From Lachnoclostridium sp. An138 (GTDB lineage Bacteria > Bacillota > Clostridia > Lachnospirales > Lachnospiraceae), in NCBI RefSeq assembly GCF_002160765.1, contig NZ_NFLF01000006.1, positions 1-64,000 of the forward strand: a stretch of DNA of 64,000 nt, read 5' to 3'. This document shows, piece by piece, positions 25,901 through 34,460 of this stretch (position 1 is its first letter; each line of letters opens with the position of its first letter). Under the pieces are notes generated by a model. That model saw only the letters and a program-made list of their open reading frames with translations. It was not told the DNA's origin and did not search any database. Both the position numbers and the translations under genes were made by a program.

Positions 25901-26215
25901 TTACTTTACCAGAGAAAGCGCAAGACTCAGATAAAGATTTCCCTTGTCAAAGTTCTCAATTGCCTTCTCTATCTGTACTGCCACATCTTCCTTTCCGGTC
26001 TCCCGGAACTTCTTTGCCACATCCGCCAGCTCTGCCGCATGATGCTTATTATGATCAAGCATATAGGAAAGCAGAGCTTCCTGCTCACTTCCGGGCTTCT
26101 TCCCGGCGCAGCCGCTCTCACAGCCGCCGCAGTGCTCATGGGCATGATCGTGATCATGGGTATGCTCATGAGCGTGGCCGTGGGCATGTCCATGTTCTCC
26201 ATCTACAATATGCAT
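25901..26215 (-). CDS. His-rich metal-binding protein with C-terminal helical domain
   Basis: A 104-residue protein whose first 40 residues are packed with histidines (HGHAHGHAHEHTHDHDHAH), followed by CGGCESGCAG. An alpha-helical part then contains DHNKHHAAELAD. The ATG at 26215 has GGAGG upstream. As first gene of the CODH/ACS operon it is a good candidate for nickel storage or delivery, similar in idea to CooJ though not obviously homologous. Metal identity is inferred from context. Confidence 0.8.
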   Translation of the reverse strand: MHIVDGEHGHAHGHAHEHTHDHDHAHEHCGGCESGCAGKKPGSEQEALLSYMLDHNKHHAAELADVAKKFRETGKEDVAVQIEKAIENFDKGNLYLSLALSLVK

Positions 26216-26275
26216 GATTTTTCCTCCTTGTCTATTTTTCAAATATTATGTTAAATTCCTGTCAAATTTATCTCA

Positions 26276-26304
26276 ATTATACCCCATATAGGGGATTTAG
26301 GCAA
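26276..26304 (-). promoter_or_regulatory. Promoter of the Wood-Ljungdahl operon with a C4/G4 palindrome
   Basis: Minus-strand TTGCCT (26299-26304), 17 bases, perfect TATAAT (26276-26281). The spacer holds CCCC-ATATA-GGGG (26282-26294), flanked by AT, which resembles operators of CsoR/RcnR metal sensors. The leader to the first ATG is about 55 bases. Confidence 0.7.
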
Positions 26305-26543
26305 GTCGATTTTAGAGGTTTCCTGAGCCCGGATTGTTTTTATTTTCGTACATGTCCGGCATCTTTCTGCAATCTGCACAAACCTCCATTTTATCCCCGT
26401 TCTTACTTATTTTTACATATTCTGCGGGTTTCCTTTTTTCCTGCACTCTGTAGGAATCTGCGGACCGGGAGCATTGACTTTCAGGCAAATATTTTGTACT
26501 CTCATCTTATCTGATCGATCTTAATCTTTAAAGGAGAACCGAC
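26305..26543. other. Intergenic region between the Wood-Ljungdahl operon and aroE
   Basis: No gene is seen. The left end holds the divergent operon promoter. The right end holds the aroE ribosome site (AAAGGAG, seven bases before ATG). The T-rich middle shows no clear second promoter or RNA structure. Confidence 0.4.
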
Positions 26544-27419
26544 ATGAATCATTCTTTTGAAATCAACGGAAAAACGCAGCTTGTATGCCTGCTGGGAAGC
26601 CCTGTGTCCCACAGCATTTCCCCGGCCATGCACAACGAGGCCTTCCGGCTCCTGAATCTGAATTACGCGTACCTTGCCTTTGATGTTAATGAGGAGTCCT
26701 TTGAGCGCGCTGTAGAAGGCCTGCTGAGCCTGCGCGCGGCCGGCTGGAACTGCACCATGCCTCTGAAGCGGCTGATGTACGAGCGGGCCGACCAGCTTTC
26801 CGACGCCGCTCTTTTAAGCGGTGCTGTAAATACCATTGTCAATCAGGACGGCGTCCTCTGGGGTGATAATACGGACGGCTACGGTTTCATGCGGTCCATG
26901 GCGGACGCCGGCTTTGAAGCCCGGGACTCCCACATCACCCTTCTGGGTTCCGGCGGAGCCGCGGCTGCTATTCTAGCCCAGGCAGCCCTGGACGGCGCCC
27001 GCGCCATCCACGTCTTTGCCAGAAGCGCAAGCGCGTCCACCCGCCTTATTGAGGAAGAGATCAGGCGCATCCACGGAAAATGCGCCTGCCGTCTGAATCT
27101 GTATGATCTGGCAGATTCCGCTCAGCTCAAAAAGAGCCTGGCGGAAAGCCAGGCTCTGATTAACGCAAGCTCTGTGGGAATGGCGCCCCGGACGGACGCC
27201 TCTCTCATCACCGATCCCTCCTGGCTGCACCCGGAGCTGATGGTCGGGGACGTCATCTACAATCCCAGGGAGACTCTTCTCTTAAAAACCGCCCGTGAGG
27301 CCGGCTGCCGGACCTTTAACGGCATGTACATGCTCCTTCACCAGGGGGCAAAGGCATTTCAGGACTGGACTGGCATAGAGATGCCGGTAGAAGCTATCCG
27401 CCAAAAATACTTCCAGTGA
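26544..27419 (+). CDS. aroE: Shikimate dehydrogenase
   Basis: A 291-residue enzyme that reduces 3-dehydroshikimate with NADPH in aromatic amino-acid synthesis. The substrate site is in VSHSISPAMHNEAF near residue 23. The catalytic Lys lies in NCTMPLKRLM, the Asp in WGDNTDGYG, and the NADP fold in LLGSGGAAAA. Stand-alone; the ATG follows AAAGGAG. It may be a quinate/shikimate-type paralogue, since no other aro gene is adjacent. Confidence 0.92.
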   Translation: MNHSFEINGKTQLVCLLGSPVSHSISPAMHNEAFRLLNLNYAYLAFDVNEESFERAVEGLLSLRAAGWNCTMPLKRLMYERADQLSDAALLSGAVNTIVNQDGVLWGDNTDGYGFMRSMADAGFEARDSHITLLGSGGAAAAILAQAALDGARAIHVFARSASASTRLIEEEIRRIHGKCACRLNLYDLADSAQLKKSLAESQALINASSVGMAPRTDASLITDPSWLHPELMVGDVIYNPRETLLLKTAREAGCRTFNGMYMLLHQGAKAFQDWTGIEMPVEAIRQKYFQ

Positions 27420-27463
27420 CGCCCGTACAGTTGTACAGTCGTATTTGCCGCTGCTTCAACAGG

Positions 27464-27484
27464 AAAAAGCCGGGCTGCCCGGCT
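27464..27484 (-). terminator. Terminator of the ECF-PHP-RpiR operon
   Basis: Stem AGCCGGG/CCCGGCT with a three-base loop and five T on the minus strand, directly after the rpiR stop. Confidence 0.8.
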
Positions 27485-27486
27485 CC

Positions 27487-28320
27487 CTATATTTCCTTTT
27501 TCCGGTAAGCCTCTTTCAGCTTCTGGACCCGGACCAGGCTTCTGGCCGAAGCCTCCTTCAGCTGTTCGGAGACAGCCAGCACCAGAGCGTCCGCCACAGC
27601 AGCGGCAGCCGTCATGGAATGATACTCTTCCTCTCCGCCCCGGTATACATAAAGACTGATATCTGCCTGCTGCCCGGCAGGCGCATAGAGGCGGCTGGTA
27701 AATGCCATGGTCCGAAACCCGGCAGTCTTCGCACAGCTCAGAATCATGCGGCTTTCCTCGGAAAGCTTTCCGAAACCGAAGGTGATGACCAGATCGCCCT
27801 TCCCTGCATGAGCAATTCCCTCCAGAACCTCCGAGCCGCCGCTGGGAATCAGTGACACATTAAGCCCCAGACGGCGCAGCCGGAAAAACAGCAGCTGTCC
27901 CACAGAGGCAGAAGCATTTTTCGCATGAATATAGATGCGCTCCGCATCCTTTACGGCCTCCGCCGCCCGTTCAAACTCCTTTGTATCCGTATGAGTAAAC
28001 GTCCGCTCCAGGCATTCCTGCTGGGCCGCAAACCATTCCTGGAGGTGGAAGCCTTCGCTTTTCAGGAGAGTCCCCGCCAGCTTGCGGGCCGCCCCGCGTC
28101 CGGAGCTCTCCCTTGCCACCCTTGTCTTCAATTCCTTGAAATCCCCATATCCGATATGACGGACAAACCGGGAAACCGTGGCCTCGGACATTTGAAGTTC
28201 TGCGGCAAGCTGTCCGATGCTCATCAAAAGAAATTCATCTGTATGATTTTCGATATATTCCATAATGCGGAGATCCGACTTTGTGTAGCTTACGTTCTCC
28301 GCCCGAACGGCCAGTATCAT
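27487..28320 (-). CDS. RpiR/MurR family regulator
   Basis: A 277-residue regulator. The N-terminal RpiR helix-turn-helix (QLAAELQMSEATVSRFVRHI) is followed by a SIS sugar-isomerase domain (residues 120-260, for example VITFGFGKLSEESR) that binds phosphosugars. It is the last gene of an operon with an ECF transporter and a PHP hydrolase, so it may sense the transported compound or its phosphate. Confidence 0.9.
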   Translation of the reverse strand: MILAVRAENVSYTKSDLRIMEYIENHTDEFLLMSIGQLAAELQMSEATVSRFVRHIGYGDFKELKTRVARESSGRGAARKLAGTLLKSEGFHLQEWFAAQQECLERTFTHTDTKEFERAAEAVKDAERIYIHAKNASASVGQLLFFRLRRLGLNVSLIPSGGSEVLEGIAHAGKGDLVITFGFGKLSEESRMILSCAKTAGFRTMAFTSRLYAPAGQQADISLYVYRGGEEEYHSMTAAAAVADALVLAVSEQLKEASARSLVRVQKLKEAYRKKEI

Positions 28321-28373
28321 TTTCCTGCTCTGTTCCTTTCTTTATTTCCGCATGCCTGCGCCGGGATATCTGA

Positions 28374-29168
28374 CTACTCCGCGCCCTGCAGCAGCACGCT
28401 GACATAGTCGCCGCCCAGGGCATGAATCTCCTTCAGCGCCCGCTTGAGAAGACCGGCTGTCTTCACCTGAAACGCCGCATGACCGGAAACCACTATCTCA
28501 TAACTTCCTTTTCTTATCTCTTCCTTCATCTCCGCCACCGTACAGAATTCCTTTTCAAAACAGGTACGGATACATCCGTACTGCACGGCCTGATGGGTGT
28601 CACTGCCTGCGACGACAGGAAGTCCAAGCCTCTTTCCCAGCCCGTAAGTCTTTCTCTCCGTCTCTTCCCTGTCCATGGCAATATCCTTGCCGTTCAGGTC
28701 CAGAAAATCAAAGCGGCGCAGAAGTTCTTCCGGCAGTTCCGGAATATGGCCGCCCTCCCGGAACGGGTGCCCGGCACCCACCAGCACGGAATACCCGGAA
28801 AACAGCTCCATAAGCTCCCCAAAAGGCAGAAACCTGTCCTTCTCCTTGTGGGGCTCCAGTCTCCGGTTCAGCTCCAGTATCTCCTCAGGAGTTCCGATAG
28901 AAAGGATGTGGCCTCCTTCTGCGATATCCGTCTCCATTCCGGCAAAAATTCGAAGGCCGTCCTCTGTCACCAGCGTGTCCCCCTCCCGCTCACAGCGGGA
29001 CAGAAGATATCCGTACACCTCGTCAAACTGAAGCGTATTGAAATGCTCCGTCAGACACAGGGCGTCAAGCCCCGCGCCTTTTGCTTCTCCAAAAAGCCAG
29101 TCCGTATAGGCAGTGGAAAACGGCAGCTTCTTTGCCAGCTTTCCATGCGTGTGAAAATCAAGATACAC
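28374..29168 (-). CDS. PHP-domain phosphoesterase
   Basis: A 264-residue PHP hydrolase. Metal-ligand motifs are visible: DFHTHGK at residues 4-10, LCLTEHFN, VGAGHPF and AGSDTH near residue 205. Such proteins hydrolyse phosphate esters such as histidinol phosphate or nucleotides. Its place between an ECF T-component and a phosphosugar regulator suggests a role in handling the imported substrate; no further specificity can be read. Confidence 0.85.
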   Translation of the reverse strand: MYLDFHTHGKLAKKLPFSTAYTDWLFGEAKGAGLDALCLTEHFNTLQFDEVYGYLLSRCEREGDTLVTEDGLRIFAGMETDIAEGGHILSIGTPEEILELNRRLEPHKEKDRFLPFGELMELFSGYSVLVGAGHPFREGGHIPELPEELLRRFDFLDLNGKDIAMDREETERKTYGLGKRLGLPVVAGSDTHQAVQYGCIRTCFEKEFCTVAEMKEEIRKGSYEIVVSGHAAFQVKTAGLLKRALKEIHALGGDYVSVLLQGAE

Positions 29169-29187
29169 TGCTCTTCCTCCCCATCTC

Positions 29188-30024
29188 TTACAAAAGTGTA
29201 TTTACAAGCACAGCCAGGGCAATCCAGAACACGGAAACGGCAAGGAACAGCAGATCGTCATTCGTCACCCGCAGGGAAGCCAGCTTCATCCGCTTTACTT
29301 CCTTATTGACCGCCGCATATCGGTATCCTTTCAGCTCCAGAGCCTCCACTGTTGTCCGGGAACGCTTTGCCGTATTCAGCATCAGCGGATAGAAGGAATG
29401 GATGATCACCTTTACCTGATAAATCAGGTTCCGGATTTTTCCCATAAACGTAGACGCGTCCGGCGCGCAGCCCCGCAGCCGGTAGGACAGCAGCACGTTC
29501 TGAAATTCCTCCATCAGCATGGGAAGCATCCGGTAGGCATAGGAAATCGAAAAGGACAGCCTCTCCGGACAGCCGTACCACATCAGCCCGTTGGAAAGCC
29601 GGTCCGGGTCCAGTCCGGAAAAGACCGTGATGGAAGCCAGCGACACCGTCGCCACTTTCAGGGTCAGAACCAGCAGCGGAAGAATCGTCTGAGCATTTCC
29701 GCCAAAGAACAGGGACACCAGGAAAAGATATCCCGTCTGGGCGAAGACTCCGATTCCAAATAAGAATAGCACAAGCCCGGCCACTCTCGCAAGTATGGTT
29801 GTGACCGCCACCAGCAGAAAGCTGGCCGCCAGAAATACCAGATTGTCCGAAAACCAGGGAACAACCGCAAAGAACAGATACCATACCAGAAGAATCCGCG
29901 GATCTAGTCTGGCAATCACCGTATCATCGTTCCCATAAGCATTCTTCAGCACCTGGTTTCTCAGAAAATCCATCGAAAATTTATCCAGTATATTTTCCGA
30001 TAATTTTTGTTTCAGTCCTTCCAT
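29188..30024 (-). CDS. ECF transporter T component (CbiQ/EcfT family)
   Basis: A 278-residue membrane coupling protein. Several helices precede the cytoplasmic coupling motifs (YRLRGCAP near residue 180 and ELKGYRYAA late), which contact the ATPases. The start at 30024 is chosen for AAGGGGAGAGAG upstream; a longer frame overlaps the ATPase gene. It follows the ATPase by 13 bases. Confidence 0.88.
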   Translation of the reverse strand: MEGLKQKLSENILDKFSMDFLRNQVLKNAYGNDDTVIARLDPRILLVWYLFFAVVPWFSDNLVFLAASFLLVAVTTILARVAGLVLFLFGIGVFAQTGYLFLVSLFFGGNAQTILPLLVLTLKVATVSLASITVFSGLDPDRLSNGLMWYGCPERLSFSISYAYRMLPMLMEEFQNVLLSYRLRGCAPDASTFMGKIRNLIYQVKVIIHSFYPLMLNTAKRSRTTVEALELKGYRYAAVNKEVKRMKLASLRVTNDDLLFLAVSVFWIALAVLVNTLL

Positions 30025-30037
30025 CTCTCTCCCCTTC

Positions 30038-31747
30038 TCAGACAGCCGCCCGGCCGTTCCTCTCTTTCTCTCCAAAGCAGTCCGCGAACTCTTCCACCGT
30101 ATAGCAGAAGGCATCCGGCGTCAGAAGCTGTCCCATAGTAAAAATTTCCGGAGGGCGGATGCCCGCCTGTCTTCTCACAATCTCATTGCCGAAAATCTGA
30201 TTTCTGCTTCCGTCCGCAATCACACGGCCGCCGCACAGCACCACGATCCGTTCCGCCCATTCGCACACAAGCTGCATATCATGGGTGGCAATCAGCACCG
30301 TTTCCGTAATATGCTTCATATCGTTCAGCGTCCGCATAATCTCCCTTCGGGTCGCGATATCCAGATTGGCTGTAGGTTCGTCCAGCAGCAGAATCTCCGG
30401 GTTCAGCGCGATTCCCACCGCCAGGCTTGCCCGGCGCATCTGTCCTCCCGAGAGCAGCCGTCCGTCTCTGTCTTTCAGCTCTGTCAGGCGGAATCGTTCC
30501 AGAAGCCGGCGGGTTCTTTCCTCCCAGTCCGGCACCTGCCGCTCTTTCATGGCAAAGGCAATGTCTGCTTCCACCGAGTCCTTGATAAACATATCCTCCG
30601 GATTCTGATATACCAGAGACACGGTCCGGGAAAGGGCCTCCGGTTTTGTATCCCGGATTTCCTTCTCCTTCAGCAGAACTCTGCCCCGCTGGGCCTTAAG
30701 AAGACCGGTCATCAGTTTCATCAGCGTAGATTTTCCTGCTCCATTGGAGCCTACAATGGCAATCTTCTCCCCCTTCCGGATCTCCAGATTCAGATGCTCG
30801 AAGATTTTCCGCGGCTCTCCTTTGACCGCCCGGTAAGAGACCGACACATCCTCAAAGGCCGCCATTCTCTCCCCTTTCATCCGCGTGTGTCCCCAGGAAG
30901 GGCCCGGACGAAAGCTCAAGTTCTCAAAGGCTGCCTGCCCTTCTTTCACCGTGGAAGGCAGCCGTTCCGCAGAAGGCAGGCTGCCGCGTCTCTGCAGCTC
31001 ATAGGCCGCCATGGTAATCTGAGGCGGATAGATATTGCAGGAGCGCAGTTCCTCTACTCTGGCAAGAGCTTCCCCCGCAGGAAGCTTCCATTCCACATGA
31101 CCATCCTTCAAAAGCAGCACATTCCTGCAGTATTCCGCAATATATTCCGTATGATGCTCAATCACGATGATTGTTTTTCCATGCTTTTCATTCAGCTCGC
31201 GGAGCACCTGATAGATCCGATCCGCGTGAGCCGGGTCCAGCTGGGCGATGGGTTCGTCCAGAATCAGGACCTCCGGCCGGAGAGATACCGCTCCTGCCAG
31301 CGCCAGCAGATGGGTCTGTCCTCCGGAAAGCTGCCAGACATAATCCTGCTCCCGTCCAGACAGGCCGCACTGCTCCAGAGCCTCTTTCCCCCGTTCCAGA
31401 TAGTCTTTCATGGCATAATTCATACAGGCATAGGAGGCGTCGTCCAGCACCGTGGGACGGACAATCTGATTTTCAAAGTCCTGATAGACATACCCTGCCT
31501 TCTGCGCCAGGCCGCCGATATCCGTTTCCAGCGTATCGACGCCGTCTACACGCACGCTGCCCGTCATCTCTCCCATGATAAAATGGGGAATCAGTCCGTT
31601 GATTACCTTGCAGAGCGTGGACTTTCCGCAGCCGTTATTTCCCACAATGGCCAGAAAATCCCCCTTCTCCACTTCCAGATTCACATCTCTGAGCGTCGCC
31701 TTTTCCGCGCCGGGATACGTAAAGGTCAGATTTCTGATTTCAATCAT
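30038..31747 (-). CDS. ECF transporter duplicated ATPase
   Basis: A 569-residue protein with two ABC ATPase domains fused, one over residues 1-240 and one over 295-545. Each has Walker A (GNNGCGKST and GSNGAGKST), a signature (LSGGQTH and LSGGQMRR) and Walker B (LILDEPIAQLD and LLLDEPTANLD). In most Firmicutes EcfA1 and EcfA2 are separate; the fused form is typical of dedicated, group I-like ECF systems. It overlaps the S-component gene by four bases. Confidence 0.93.
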   Translation of the reverse strand: MIEIRNLTFTYPGAEKATLRDVNLEVEKGDFLAIVGNNGCGKSTLCKVINGLIPHFIMGEMTGSVRVDGVDTLETDIGGLAQKAGYVYQDFENQIVRPTVLDDASYACMNYAMKDYLERGKEALEQCGLSGREQDYVWQLSGGQTHLLALAGAVSLRPEVLILDEPIAQLDPAHADRIYQVLRELNEKHGKTIIVIEHHTEYIAEYCRNVLLLKDGHVEWKLPAGEALARVEELRSCNIYPPQITMAAYELQRRGSLPSAERLPSTVKEGQAAFENLSFRPGPSWGHTRMKGERMAAFEDVSVSYRAVKGEPRKIFEHLNLEIRKGEKIAIVGSNGAGKSTLMKLMTGLLKAQRGRVLLKEKEIRDTKPEALSRTVSLVYQNPEDMFIKDSVEADIAFAMKERQVPDWEERTRRLLERFRLTELKDRDGRLLSGGQMRRASLAVGIALNPEILLLDEPTANLDIATRREIMRTLNDMKHITETVLIATHDMQLVCEWAERIVVLCGGRVIADGSRNQIFGNEIVRRQAGIRPPEIFTMGQLLTPDAFCYTVEEFADCFGEKERNGRAAV

Positions 31748-32574
31748 GCCTCGACGCTTCCTCTCTTTCGGATAACCAGAAGGGTAATCACAGCCAGCGC
31801 CGCCGCTGCCGCCATTCCTGCAGCCAGCGCCGTACCGCTCTCCGCCCAGGAAGCCTCCCAGTCAATCAGAGACAGTCCGCTCTCCGCCATCATCTCGGCG
31901 CCGACGGCCACCGCAAAGCCAATCAGTGAGCCTGCGATCACCTTTCCGTTCACACCGCCCAGAGCCGTCTCCTCCGTCCTCGGCCACATGCCAAGCAGAG
32001 GCTCAATCTTTCCATAAAGCTTCGGCACCAGGAACAGCGTCGGAAGCAGACAGAACAGAATGCCTGAGAACAGTACGTCGTTCAGAAACGCGAATCCCTC
32101 CGTGGCGAACACACTTTCCGGAAGACCGGGAACCGCTTCAAAATCCGTTACCGCAAACTGTACCTTCAGAATATCCACCACAGTTCCCATGAGCAGCTGC
32201 AGTATTACACCCGTCATAGCCGCGATTCCGACCATTTTCGCATTCTTGGGATTCTTTACCATTCTTCCGGCAATATACACTCCGATGGTCACTGTAATAA
32301 ACTTTTCCAGCTCGCCCAGTCCTCCGAACTGTCCCAGCATAATCTCGCTGAAAACAAGCTCACCTGTGGCTGCTCCCAGAGCCGCGGACATGGGATCAAA
32401 GAGCATGGCCAGCGTCAGCGGGATAAAAAGAAAATACTCTACCGAAAATTCCACAATACCCACCTGAAATTTCGGGATCAATTCCGTAAATAAGGTCGCC
32501 AGTCCATACAGGGACATGGTCAGCACAAACACCATCAGCTTCTGCGACTGCGTCGCCGTCTTTTTTCCTGTCAT
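31744..32574 (-). CDS. ECF transporter substrate-binding (S) component, substrate unknown
   Basis: A 276-residue membrane protein with about six to seven helices. It begins near SQKLMVFVLTMSLYGLATLF and has a second motif GAATGELVFSE, both typical of S components. It is longer than vitamin S components (about 180-200) because of two extra C-terminal helices, as in the C. difficile CD3073-like group. That grouping is from memory and not tested. The ATG is chosen for GAGGAGG. It is first in the operon. Confidence 0.8.
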   Translation of the reverse strand: MTGKKTATQSQKLMVFVLTMSLYGLATLFTELIPKFQVGIVEFSVEYFLFIPLTLAMLFDPMSAALGAATGELVFSEIMLGQFGGLGELEKFITVTIGVYIAGRMVKNPKNAKMVGIAAMTGVILQLLMGTVVDILKVQFAVTDFEAVPGLPESVFATEGFAFLNDVLFSGILFCLLPTLFLVPKLYGKIEPLLGMWPRTEETALGGVNGKVIAGSLIGFAVAVGAEMMAESGLSLIDWEASWAESGTALAAGMAAAAALAVITLLVIRKRGSVEA

Positions 32575-32890
32575 CTCATTTTCCTCCTCAAAGTCTGCTC
32601 CGTACCTGCTTTCTGCATATTTCACTTTGTGACGTCCGAAGCCGTATCTTATTGACAAAAATTATCATAGACTCCTTATGTAAAGTTATCGACAGGGGTT
32701 TTGTTAAATGTAAGAAAAATTTCTTTTTGAAGTATTTTAGAAAATTTATTTTCAAAAGAGTGCAGAACGAGACATAAAAAAAGGAATTCAAAACTTGCGC
32801 CTTATGTATCATTTGAAGCTGACAGCAGGCAGACAGACGGGATAGAATACCAGCAGGCAGACACCCGGGCAGCCAGAGACAAGGCCCGTG
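32575..32890. other. AT-rich intergenic region upstream of the ECF operon
   Basis: No gene is seen. On the left is a leader for the ECF operon. On the right a 13-base direct repeat (CAGCAGGCAGACA) occurs twice, 28 bases apart (around 32823 and 32851), just past the end of the Crp/Fnr gene. No riboswitch fold was recognised. Confidence 0.4.
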
Positions 32891-33562
32891 TTACAGGACC
32901 TCTGAAGTACATAATTCAGCCAGCGCGGCCAGATCGGTGACCTGGATTCTGCCCCGGCTGGTGGAGACAGTCTTTCTGCTTCGAAGCTCTGAAAGTCCGC
33001 GCGTGAACTGCACGCGGCTCAGTCCCAGAAGCTCCGCCAGCTCTCCCTGCGTCGTCTCCACTTCCAGCCCCGCCCCGGCAGGCTGTCCGGCAGTCAGAAG
33101 GTAGAGCAGATTGCAGATCTTCACAAGAGAAGTATTGTATTCCTGATGAACCGTCTCAAAAAGAAGCCGGTTCACGTACATGGAATACCAGTTCACCACC
33201 TGCCCGCTCAGCTCTTTATTGGACTCGAACATGGCCCGAAACTGCTCTCTGGAAAACTCCAGAGTTTCCAACTCTGACAGAGCGGCCATGCTCAGAGAAA
33301 GCTCTATTTTATAGTCCGCCTGATGATAGCCCGGAAACACCGTGCCCGGTCCATGAAAGCTGATAATCTTCCGGTGTCCGCTTTCGTGCTCCGCGCCGTG
33401 GACCGCAGTGCCGGAGACAATGTAATAGAGATTTCCATAAGGGCTGCCCGGCTCCCAGAGATATTCTCCTTTGTGAAAGTTTCTTTTCCTGTGGGGCCGG
33501 GACAGAAAATACTCATAAAACCGCCGGAAATCCCCGGCAAAAAAGTAACGCGGCGTCAGCAT
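32891..33562 (-). CDS. Crp/Fnr family regulator
   Basis: A 223-residue regulator with an N-terminal cyclic-nucleotide-binding fold (EYLWEPGSPYGNLYYIVSG, then FPGYHQADYKIE). A C-terminal winged helix follows (TQGELAELLGLSRVQFTRGL). There is no Fnr-type N-terminal cysteine cluster. The effector is not evident. Its divergent neighbour is the TIGR04076-HMA gene. Confidence 0.88.
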   Translation of the reverse strand: MLTPRYFFAGDFRRFYEYFLSRPHRKRNFHKGEYLWEPGSPYGNLYYIVSGTAVHGAEHESGHRKIISFHGPGTVFPGYHQADYKIELSLSMAALSELETLEFSREQFRAMFESNKELSGQVVNWYSMYVNRLLFETVHQEYNTSLVKICNLLYLLTAGQPAGAGLEVETTQGELAELLGLSRVQFTRGLSELRSRKTVSTSRGRIQVTDLAALAELCTSEVL

Positions 33563-33731
33563 GATATCACCTCATTCTCTGCATCCATATTTTTATTGTA
33601 CCGTCTGAAAGCCGTTTTTTCAATCCGTGTTTTCACCAGCGCTTTCAGCCGCTGCTGCCGCGTTCTTTTATAAACTCACAACGCCCCGCCGCCCGCGGCG
33701 GACATCCAAAAGAAAGAGAGGATTATTCAGT

Positions 33732-34328
33732 ATGCAGCACAAAGTAAAAGTCACCGTCATCGACAAAAAACTGTACCCGGAGCTTCAGGCCCGGTACTGC
33801 GCAGACCCGGAAGCGGGAGCCTGTCCCTGCTACAACGTGGGAGACGAATTTCTCTTTGAACGCTACGGGAACGCCGACGATTTCTGGCATATGGGGCTGA
33901 ACACCCTGCGTCAGACCAGCCTTTCCCCGGAAAGCCGGTCAGGCATCGCAGGCGGCCCTGCCCTTCCGCACTGCTCCGAAGCCTGGGACGCTATAGCAAG
34001 ATATATCTACACCGGGCTTCAGGGCGGTTCCATCATGCGTAACTGGATGAACGACGAGCGCGTCATGATCACCTGCTGCTCAGACGGAACACGCCCCGTC
34101 ATATTCAAAATCCAGCGTCTGGACTATAAAGTTCTGTATATCGAGGGAATCGGCTGCGACAAATGCCGGGACAAAATCAAGACCGCTCTGACAGCAGTCG
34201 GACACATGACAGACGTGGTTTTCAAAGAGGAATTTACAGAAGTCTTTCTGGAACAAAACGTGCCCGACGATGTTCTCAAAAAAGCTGTGGAAAGCTGCGG
34301 AGAATACAGGGTGGCAAAAATAGACTGA
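33732..34328 (+). CDS. TIGR04076-like domain fused to an HMA-like domain
   Basis: A 198-residue two-part protein. Residues 1-130 resemble TIGR04076 proteins (VKVTVIDKKLYPELQ, a CPCYNVGDEF metal-type Cys pair, then GLQGGSIMRNWM). Residues 135-198 look like a heavy-metal-associated domain (LYIEGIGCDKCRDKI, with GCxxC in the place of the metal-binding loop). I chose the ATG at 33732 because GAGAGG precedes it. Function unknown; the fusion suggests metal or redox handling. Confidence 0.7.
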   Translation: MQHKVKVTVIDKKLYPELQARYCADPEAGACPCYNVGDEFLFERYGNADDFWHMGLNTLRQTSLSPESRSGIAGGPALPHCSEAWDAIARYIYTGLQGGSIMRNWMNDERVMITCCSDGTRPVIFKIQRLDYKVLYIEGIGCDKCRDKIKTALTAVGHMTDVVFKEEFTEVFLEQNVPDDVLKKAVESCGEYRVAKID

Positions 34329-34408
34329 TGCGGAAGCCGTATCGCGGACGCACCGCAGTCACTGCCGCGCTGCTGTCCTTTTCTCGTCGCAATGCGCCAT
34401 ATCTACGA

Positions 34409-34439
34409 CAGGCGGCGGTTCCGAGTGAACCGCCGCCTG
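34409..34439 (+). terminator. Hairpin between convergent genes
   Basis: A perfect 13-bp stem (CAGGCGGCGGTTC, 34409-34421, with its complement at 34427-34439) and a five-base loop. The T content afterward is modest, so termination is likely but not certain. Confidence 0.6.
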
Positions 34440-34460
34440 CTGCTTCTGTATCTGAACCGT

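Noticed and set aside
25901-26215. His-rich protein as a zinc transporter fragment
   Set aside because: It has no membrane helices, a complete start and stop, and sits in the CODH/ACS operon; a soluble metal buffer fits better.
32822-32863. CAGCAGGCAGACA direct repeat as a CRISPR or attachment site
   Set aside because: There are only two short copies, with no regular spacers, cas genes, integrase or tRNA nearby.
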